A DNA stretch of 26,432 nucleotides from Paramacrobiotus richtersi (Eukaryota; Tardigrada; Eutardigrada; Parachela; Macrobiotidae): NCBI GenBank assembly GCA_034698045.1, contig JAQGAU010000545.1, positions 1 to 26,432 of the forward strand, given 5' to 3'. A program made the translations under genes and the position numbers. A model generated the notes under the pieces. That model was given only the letters and a program-made list of their open reading frames with translations, was not told where the DNA came from and searched no databases. Of this stretch, positions 20,143 through 26,432 are shown in pieces. How positions within the stretch are numbered: position 1 is the stretch's first letter; every line of letters starts with the position of its first letter.

Positions 20143-20551
20143 TTATTGTCGGGATACGCACTGTTTAGTCTTAAAATCGCAGCTGAAATCTGGGAAACAG
20201 CAGCCCGAGATTGCGCACGGAGTACCCACACCCCTTTTGCATGCTAAAGGTCCACCTCCATCGGCCACCACCTTCACTGGCAAGATCTGAAATGTAATAA
20301 GAACGTGAAGTTTAGGTTCGGGCAGTTGGTATCGCGCATAACACGCTACCATAATAATAACAATAAAAATGTTAATGACTTCGGTTTGCTGTTCCGCTGA
20401 TAGATGTATGATTGATTTGCAGTGCATTGGGTACAAACGTTCGGCATAATATTATCGTTTTTAAATTTTATACTCGATATTGGTTCAGTGTACTCACTAT
20501 GGCGCACATTACGGCAGCGATCGCCAACCAACACAAACGGAAGATATTCAT
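20143..20551 (-). CDS. Secreted cystine-knot-like (knottin) peptide, two exons
   Basis: On the minus strand, exon 1 is 20551-20498 and exon 2 is 20286-20143, with a 211-bp phase-0 intron (donor ata|gtgagta, acceptor acatttcag). The product is 65 aa. Exon 1 encodes an 18-residue signal peptide (Met-Asn start, hydrophobic core with CWLAIAAVMCAI). Exon 2 encodes a short linker with a GGG turn and then six cysteines spaced C-x7-C-x4-C-C-x5-C-x6-C. The adjacent CC in the middle is the hallmark of the inhibitor cystine knot fold (three disulfides). Such secreted peptides serve as ion-channel or enzyme inhibitors, antimicrobials or signals, and the sequence alone does not say which. The stop codon lies inside an AATAAA. 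The gene stands alone; its exon plan copies that of the four-cysteine gene at 3005-3327. Both exons are intact. Confidence 0.75.
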
Positions 20552-20649
20552 GGTGAGCCGTGGATTCTATCAAAGGAAAGTAGTCAAACGTAAAAACTAT
20601 ACAGCTGCTCCCTTTTGCATCGACACCAGAGTGAACAGATGAAGCACAG

Positions 20650-20975
20650 GCCGTTAGTGAGCAGTCTGATAATTATATACTACAAGACGTGGTCTTTCGG
20701 CTGCGGGATAGCGTTATCGTGGCAAAAGTTTCTGGTTATGCCGCTAACAATTTGATCATTCTAGAATCAGAATGTGCCCACAGGGGGCAATCACCAGAAT
20801 GTCTGCATTCTTAGTTCTTACAAAGAAAACAAAAGCTCGAAGAAAGAAAAAACATCCTGCAATACATGCATGGTTGTCTGTACCGCCGTACAGGTGTACA
20901 AAATTTATACGGAAAAAAGTTTATCATAGTTATAGGCGCAGTACCGCAAGTTAATTGGCAAGAGTTTCTTATAAT
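20650..20975 (+). repeat. Dispersed repeat family B, copy 2
   Basis: This is the partner of 7640-8015. The strongest identity is from about 20757 to 20805 (agaatcagaatgtgcccacaggggg and on to gaatgtctgc). It lies immediately upstream of the knottin-like gene, which reads away from it on the minus strand, so it may overlap that gene's promoter. Confidence 0.7.
20673..20679 (-). promoter_or_regulatory. Possible TATA box for knottin-like gene
   Basis: TATATAA reads on the minus strand about 120 bases before the start codon at 20551. It sits where a core promoter with a short leader would be. It overlaps the start of repeat family B copy 2. Confidence 0.3.
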
Positions 20976-21108
20976 GTCGCTGATTAGTCATAACTACACA
21001 GCTTTTAACTATTTTTAATTCCTAGCTAAAGCTCAGTAGTTGTGAAAACCTTAGTAGTAAGTAAAAGTTATCCGCGTACTAAACATAGCCTCCCAGTACG
21101 TATACATA

Positions 21109-21475
21109 TGTAACCGGCAATAATTTCCCCCTGTGGAACAACATTTTAGTGCAGCATTTTTAGCCCCGGATATTTTTCACCGGCAATAATGTCCCCCGGA
21201 ACGAAAACTCTGTCCTGCGGATAATGTTTACGGCTTCGTTTATGTGCCCGGCAAAGCAGCAGAAACAGAACCGGTCAAAATATTCTACGAAATACACATC
21301 TTGGTTGCGAGCGGACATGATTGCCGGAACAAAAAATGGGACGAAATCGGATCAGGGGAACGGGAGAATGCGTTCTGGAGGGGGGACATTTTTGCCGGGA
21401 AATATTATCCGGGTAGGACACTTAATCCGGATCCGGGAGACAATTTGGCGGAGGGGGACATTATTGCCGGTTACA
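21109..21475. mobile_element. 367-bp MITE-like element with 24-bp terminal inverted repeats
   Basis: The left end tgtaaccggcaataattt (to 21132) and the reverse complement of the right end (21452-21475) match at 23 of 24 positions. TA lies directly outside both ends (21107-21108 and 21476-21477), consistent with a TA target duplication. A second, inner pair of the same motif is nested inside (21179-21197 and 21381-21399), with a further partial copy near 21314. The right half repeats GACA-n-TT..CCGG about five times. Reading frames cross it, but they follow the repeats and have no transposase signature, so the element is non-autonomous. Superfamily cannot be fixed: the TA flank suggests Tc1/mariner or PIF-like, while the repeat motif resembles the arrays of the MULE-like remnant 0.7 kb away. 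Confidence 0.75.
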
Positions 21476-22004
21476 TACGTAGCCATGGACTGCTTCGACG
21501 GAAAGCTGCGTTCCTTGAAAGGGCAAGTTACCTGCTGGGACATGGCGATATCACCTGGGAAGTGGAAGTATAACCGTTCTTTTGTCAGGCACAAAAAAGT
21601 GTTTCAAGTGAAACCGCCTCTGAACACACTTTCTTGTATATTTTGTGAAAGAAGTCCTGCACCGGTGTAAACATTTCCAGCCCCGTGCCCCTTTGGTTAC
21701 TTTTGTCCTGTACACAATGTGCCTTACCTCTCCCCAGCCACTGGTTTGTTCGCGAAGTATACGTACCCATAACCCATCGAAAGTTTCGGCAAAATGTCGA
21801 GAATGTCCACAGCATGAGCAGTCCACATACGTCGACGCTTCACCTGAAAACATTTCCCTCTAATCGGACAACCAGGTTAGACGACCGGAGACAACGGTGT
21901 TCTCCACTGATGCCATATTCGCGCTTCCGTTACTAACGGCAAGTTGATTTGCACAGATAGATTAAGGTAACTGACCATTCGGTGAAATTGTTACCAGTGT
22001 TAGA

Positions 22005-22160
22005 ACTAACCGGCCACCTGCGCAAAAGGTGCGAGAAAATCACACAACATAGTGAACATACTAACGATATTTGTACCATACTGTGCGAATTTCAAAACGA
22101 GCGGCTCGTTCGGTCATATAGTGGACGTTTTCGGGTTAGTGAGAAACCAGTCACAGTCAC
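22005..22160 (+). repeat. Dispersed repeat family D, copy 4 (5' part, interrupted)
   Basis: This matches 14545-14680 up to accagtcac, then similarity stops where the 15-bp array begins. A weak continuation (gatggtgcagctg, ctcaccgcagaaacc) is seen just after the right array, from about 23299, as expected if the element at 22161-23295 inserted into this repeat. Confidence 0.55.
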
Positions 22161-22295
22161 AGTTTTCGGCTCCGTGACATGTCGCCGCAGGACTTTTTGC
22201 CGCGGTACAGTTCGCCGCGGAAGTCTCGGCGCAGAGAGTTCTCGCCGTAGGACATGTGGCCTAACTCGCCGCCGCCGCAGGGACAACTGGCCTCA
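22161..22295 (+). repeat. 15-bp tandem array, left
   Basis: There are nine degenerate units in strict 15-bp register, for example gacatgtcgccgcag (22176), gactttttgccgcgg (22191), tacagttcgccgcgg (22206) and gagttctcgccgtag (22236). The consensus is near GACATTTCGCCGCGG. The stretch is much more GC-rich than its surroundings. Because the period is a multiple of three, open frames pass through, but they are not genes. Confidence 0.85.
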
Positions 22296-22299
22296 ACGA

Positions 22300-22632
22300 T
22301 GTCTGGCACTTTTAGATTGACTTCCGTAGCAAATCTAAATGTGCGGTGACCGTCGTCCGATCCGGCATCGTACAAAAGGAACCTGTCGCCAAGAATCGTC
22401 TGGCATAGTTCTTTTGGCAGTTCAATTTCTGCAAAAGTGTCGGGATTCTTTACTGGAACATAACAACAGTGGTTCCATCTTCCAGCAGACAAACTCTACC
22501 ATGGCATGATCAATTTGTGCAGTGCCCGCTTTCGGATTTGTCGGCGTCCGTTTTATCTCGGACGTACATGTGAAACTCATGGATGATCGTCGGCATATTA
22601 CGAGCGGTTTTTGAGAAAATAAAGTCGGCCAT
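22300..22632 (-). pseudogene. FLYWCH zinc finger plus start of MULE transposase, broken
   Basis: From an ATG at 22632 (minus) the frame reads MADFIF, then YVRDKTDADKS and HCTN. An in-frame TGA, where an Arg codon is expected, is followed by SCHGRVCLLEDGTTVV. This has the Cys-Cys spacing and the CHGR motif of a FLYWCH zinc finger (a DNA-binding domain common in transposons). A frameshift then leads into NPDTFAEIELP and FLLYDAGSDDGHRTFRFAT..NL, the segment that normally links FLYWCH to the catalytic part of MULE transposases (family form FLLYDSG..D.R.LIFAT..NL). The catalytic DDE part never follows, because the 15-bp array begins. It is a dead fragment; the assignment rests on motif memory. Confidence 0.65.
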
Positions 22633-23145
22633 TGTTCTAGTTAACTGTCAAACCATAAATTTTCACCTCATTAATACTAGGGTAGCAGCAAATCAGTTTT
22701 AACGAACAAATTCTGACGAGCAGAACTGCAAATGAGTCGACGGCGTGCACTTATAAATGACTGAGTAGAGAGACGCGCTCAGTTGCATTACAGTATTGCA
22801 GCGCTGTCTTCAAGTCACTGCAGCATCCTGATTGCAAGAATGCTTATTGTTCAGGATCCGTCAAAGGTTAACCAGTTCGAGTACGTATAACAAATACTGA
22901 GCCTGAAACTAATTTCAATTCCACTCTGCTTAATAAAATCAGGTAACGTCTACAGTGAATTTTACCGCAGCCGATTTTCCAATAACAAACGTAGTGACGA
23001 ACACTCTCTTCTGTGGACATTAAATCCCGATATTTCCTATGTGCTTGTAGGATAATCAGCCTTGAGCGGCTAACTGATGCAGAGCTACACACTATGCAGC
23101 CTGTTCCGGTTTTACAAACTATATATTTTTTTGAAAAAAAGGGAT

Positions 23146-23295
23146 AAAATTTTCGCCGAGGGACAGTTCACCGCGGAAATCCGCATATACCGAGCGACGA
23201 AATGTCTCGAGGCGGCACGGGCTCGCGGTCAGTTGTCTTGGAGCGGACCTGCCGGGGCGAGAAGTCCCGGAGCGAATTGGCCGAGTGCGAAGTTT
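23146..23295 (-). repeat. 15-bp tandem array, right
   Basis: There are ten units in exact 15-bp register, for example ctcgaggcggcacgg (23206), gccggggcgagaagt (23251) and cccggagcgaattgg (23266). The rightmost units are reverse complements of the left array's unit, while the first two (23146 and 23161) run forward, so orientation flips inside the array. Confidence 0.8.
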
Positions 23296-23864
23296 TCAGA
23301 TGGTGCAGCTGACTCACCGCAGAAACCTTAGTCCTTTACGGTTTTCTATCCAACTAAATTAGTACCGAAGCTGAGATCGTCTACACTCGGCGATAGCCGT
23401 TAATTAGTATGTGCACAAACATGCGTGTTAATACCGCTACGGGCTTTGGCAGTACACTATGTCAACACTCTTGATATCTATGAGCTGGGCGATTAGTGTT
23501 TAGTGCTAAAACACCTTTTCACAGCTGCAAGTTTGATGTTGAAAGCTGGACTTGCCGGAACTCGAAGCCGCTCGTTGTAGCGCAGACGTGTTTGTAGAGA
23601 GTTACTGTCTAATCCAATAGGATATGGTTTGGCGCCAAATAACGGTGGATTTCTTTATAGTGGAAGATTAAACATACGACAGTTGGTCTGAGGCGCCACG
23701 GTATCGACAGGCGGTTTCCTGTACGAAGCTCCACAACGTGCATGCAGTACCATGCTCCACCATGTACACAGGAACGGTGATGAACTCATTGATCGATGTA
23801 AATAACTCCAGCCGACAGTTTCAAGTTGCACTGTGACGCCAGCCTCGTGTCAGTGTCAGTGTGG

Positions 23865-23939
23865 AAACATGAAATTTTAGTGGTCGCTGCGTTTGAACCA
23901 AGTTGGCTCGGACGCAGCGACAACTAAATTTTCATGTTT
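23865..23939. repeat. 28-bp near-perfect inverted repeat, 19-base loop
   Basis: Arms 23865-23892 and 23912-23939 match at 26 of 28 positions (aaacatgaaa.tttagt.gtcgctgcgt). It is about 350 bp before the serpin relic. It may be a foldback element end, a hairpin RNA or the inner ends of a tiny MITE. Confidence 0.85.
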
Positions 23940-24284
23940 ACGGCCGTCGTGCTTTTATACAACCATTCTGCATTCTGCAGCGACAAACACTTACAGTGTA
24001 TTATACATTTATACTCGCTGTTCGTAGTAGTGACGACGGTTCCCTTCATAATAGTGTGCTATGGATTCGGGTGACGTTAACAGTCATTATACTGTGCATT
24101 ACAGATAAGTGCGATCACAGGATGGAATGGAACCACGACTTTGTTATTGGTTTAAGGAGGTGCTCTTTGCAGACGATTAATACTTTTGAACCATCTAGGT
24201 GTATGTTTCTTTCTACTAAGGAAGCCAAAAACTATGGCTGCCGATCGATTACGATTCAGCCTGATCGCAAACAACCATCGCCCG

Positions 24285-25345
24285 TGAAAAGAAAACTATG
24301 TGTTCTTTCCGCTGCCAGCGGAAATCGCATTATCATGGCGTATATCGGAGCGATTAAGGGAAAAACTGGGCAAGAAATTACTGATGTGTTGTGCTTGGAT
24401 GCGTATGCCCAAAAAATTAGAATTATGCGGAGTGCTGAAACAGATTAAGAAAGAAGAAATAGAATGCGTGCCCATAGAGAGCCTGTACTACACGCCCCAG
24501 CAGTCGAAAAGCTGAATCAAAGTTATACCGCGAAGATGTACAGAACGTATTTGATGCGACCTGCTTCTTGGTTCTTCTTGTAACGGATCCTAACGCAACT
24601 GCACAACAGATCAATGACTACGTTGAGATGCATACCATGCGACTGTTGCGCGACGTGGTTTCGCCGGTCGATTTCAACTCCAACTGGGAAAATCAGTTTC
24701 ACGTCCCGTATACGGTCAAGAAACGATTTATGACATCAGCTGGAGCTATATCAGTGGATATGATGCATCTCATGACAGATGAAGTATTTTAAAATCGAAG
24801 AGCTAGATGGATCAAAATTTCTTGAAATGACCTAGAGTGGAAATATCTGCAGTGCTGTCTTCGTGCGGCCAAAGAAAATAAGCTGTCTGCCAAACGAACG
24901 CCCGATCAAGGATTGAATAAACTATTCGAACTGGTAACTCCAATGGAATTAGCAGTTGGATTAGTTCTTCAACCCTTGCTCCAGTTACCCGAGGGCCGGG
25001 GCCCATCAGCGTAACTTCGGCAGATCCAAAGCATGTATCCGGTGCAACACGTTGATGTCCAGTTACCAACGTTTCGGCTAACGCAAAGACTCAACATAGA
25101 GGGGATGCTTCCTGCCCTGGGCATGTCCACTGATTCAGCGACGAGGCCGCGTTTTTAGAAATTTATGACAGCAGTTCATTGCACATCGACAAAGTGACGC
25201 AGATATGGCGTATGTTAGCGAGTAATCTGACTAACAAGTAGTGGACAAGTTTGCACGAACTGTGCAACGATGAGACGTCCTAGGACTATGTGTCATGAAA
25301 CCAATGCATTTTTATCAATAACAGGAAGGGTTGCTTCCGCGGGAA
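24285..25345 (+). pseudogene. Decayed serpin (serine protease inhibitor) gene
   Basis: Serpin landmarks occur in the right order but in several frames. VFFPLPAEIALS (24300) is followed by MAYIGAIKGKTGQEITDVL (24335), the SP.S...ALAM.YLGAKG.T region. Next are VTDPNATAQQINDYVEMHT (24583) and VDFNSNWENQFHVPYT (24667), the region of the conserved W..PF motif, then SVDMMHLMTDEVF (24754). A frameshift leads to YFKIEELDGSKFLEM (24786). Later come MLPALGMS (25105), SSSLHIDKV (25170) and NAFLSITGRVAS (25302), which correspond to helix F/hI and the C-terminal GRV. At least four frame changes and several stops are present, and the reactive-centre hinge (E.GT.A) is not readable. It therefore cannot make an inhibitor. 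No introns can be placed with confidence; upstream, a possible acceptor at 24106 opens an unassigned stretch. Confidence 0.8.
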
Positions 25346-25899
25346 TAATTACAGCTGCCCTGAACAGAACAGTCGTTAATACTGCGTACCCGTACGTCCT
25401 CCAGCGAAACTACTTGACCTTGTTGTTTATATGTATTTTTCCATAAGCAAATCGCAGTCCGGTTATATACAAGTGTTGTCCATAATCATTTCGCATAATT
25501 ATTATATATGTCTATAGTTATGGTTATAATAATGGTTAGTTACAACAACTGAATTCACAGCGTGATATCTGATGGCAACTGGCCTTGACAACAGGTTCCC
25601 GAGGTAGGTCAATACAAAACAACAGATGCAACAACTGTTCGCATAAAAAAGGTAAGTATCTCGAGTCAAAAATTCCTGAAGTACTAGTATGGGAGTGTAT
25701 GGGTGCGAAAGCTATAGTACAGCAATGTGAATTCGTTTATGAACTGGCACAGAAAATCGAAATACCGACACGTATAAGATATAAAAACGTTAAAGGATGA
25801 ACTGGAAGTGTACGAGTGACGTAGTAGTACTTTCATCGTAATCAAGGACTGATACAAAACCGTCCTTTCAGTTCTTCCTGGTGAGCCGTAATAAGGCCA
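25346..25899. other. Intergenic, nothing recognised
   Basis: An AT-rich block (about 25490-25540) lies here. A 71-codon frame at 25585-25800 starts at TTG and contains a good internal donor (aaaaag|gtaagtat near 25651), but no partner exon or domain is seen. Confidence 0.35.
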
Positions 25900-26370
25900 C
25901 CCAGAGCGAGCAAGCCTGTCCATGTGTATGTTTTTAGCGGGGCAGTTAATTAATAAAAGGGACGGTTCGCTGTTAGGCCAGAGGGCGATGTTATCATGAT
26001 TTTGCCAGTTTCAGTTGCTGCCGCTGAGTATAGTAATCACCAACGATCGTATTAATCACCGACGAAAGCCAGCAAATGGCTCAGAATTGTATTTCCCCCT
26101 TTTCATCGTAGTAAATTCAAACAACTACTAAACACAATACAAGACAGTCAAGGCCGACTCATATGCAAGCCGCTCAGGCCGTACAACGGAAGCGACACTC
26201 ACGGCGATTTTCACCAGCCGGCGTGAACCACCGAGTTCGGCAGTTTTCGGCGCATTATCACAGCGCCAAAATCTGCGGTCAGCTTCACTCCAACTCGGCT
26301 TACTCTGTAGTCTTGCGCGCTATCTTGGCAAATAATCCTTAATGGCTCAGTAATCCAGAGGCGCATAGAC
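25900..26370 (+). repeat. Dispersed repeat family D, copy 5
   Basis: This is the best partner of 8740-9220. In that locus the repeat ends about 100 bp before the kinase start codon; here the window ends about 60 bp after it. Confidence 0.6.
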
Positions 26371-26432
26371 CCCACCTGCCCTTGCAATAACTTTTGACAC
26401 ATACAAGATAGATTTTTTCTGACTTCAGATTC

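Larger units (their letters stand above)
22161..23295 (-). mobile_element. Remnant of a FLYWCH/MULE-type DNA transposon
   Basis: An eroded coding scrap of a FLYWCH/MULE transposon (22300-22632, minus) lies between two 15-bp-periodic arrays of opposite main orientation, which look like long subterminal inverted repeats. The outer borders coincide with the point where the surrounding dispersed repeat is interrupted. The transposase core is absent, so the copy is internally deleted and cannot move itself. No target duplication could be fixed by eye. Borders are approximate. Confidence 0.55.

Noticed and set aside
21224..21670. Several overlapping open frames of 76-148 codons on both strands
   Set aside because: They follow the MITE-like inverted repeats and GC-rich units, start partly at non-ATG codons and hold no domain.
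21982..22320. Plus-strand Arg-rich frame of 112 codons
   Set aside because: Its Arg-rich end is a translation of the 15-bp array (the period is a multiple of three). The coding match is on the opposite strand.
23903..24284. 5' part of the long frame before the serpin motifs
   Set aside because: It starts at TTG inside an inverted repeat and shows no serpin signature; a possible acceptor at 24106 exists but no matching upstream exon was found.
1..26432. tRNA, rRNA or CRISPR features
   Set aside because: No cloverleaf with GTTCGA-type arms, rRNA core or regularly spaced identical repeats was found by eye.

Overview
The window looks like nuclear DNA of an invertebrate animal. Genes have spliceosomal introns with GT-AG borders, secreted peptides have a signal-peptide exon followed by a mature-peptide exon, there is a rhodopsin-like GPCR, and most of the sequence is AT-leaning and non-coding with old repeats and gene relics. 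No bacterial operon, ribosome-binding site, rRNA, tRNA or CRISPR array was seen. Multi-domain serine/threonine kinases plus divergent GPCRs would fit a tardigrade or a similar ecdysozoan, but that is a weak inference.

Layout. 1-1270: the last exon of a kinase whose 5' exons lie left of the window or are missing. 2400-2845: non-coding sequence that is duplicated at 13755-14190. 3005-3327: a two-exon gene for a small secreted four-cysteine peptide (+). 4234-5734: a decayed copy of the kinase gene on the minus strand. 7060-9220: dispersed repeats and a possible hAT transposase scrap. 9321-13035: the best gene, a three-exon kinase of 836 aa holding a pseudokinase, a degenerate second C-lobe and an apparently active kinase domain. 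14345-14380: a perfect palindrome, followed by more dispersed repeats. 17368-18524: a two-exon GPCR broken by an in-frame TAA. 20143-20551: a two-exon gene for a cystine-knot-like secreted peptide (-). 21109-21475: a TA-flanked, MITE-like element. 22161-23295: remains of a FLYWCH/MULE-type transposon bounded by 15-bp periodic arrays. 24285-25345: a decayed serpin. 25900-26370: a further dispersed-repeat copy running almost to the window end.

The main theme is a kinase family multiplying by local duplication. The last exon and about 1-1.6 kb of 3' flank at 519-2845 match 12386-14190, and an inverted copy is decaying between them. Both peptide genes have a phase-0 intron right after the signal peptide. 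Around and inside these genes are short inverted-repeat elements built from variants of a GACATT..GCCG motif. One of them, with an eroded FLYWCH/MULE coding scrap, appears to have inserted into an older dispersed repeat.

All calls come from reading the sequence. No database search, folding or RNA evidence was available, and exon borders were inferred from splice consensus and paralogue alignment.
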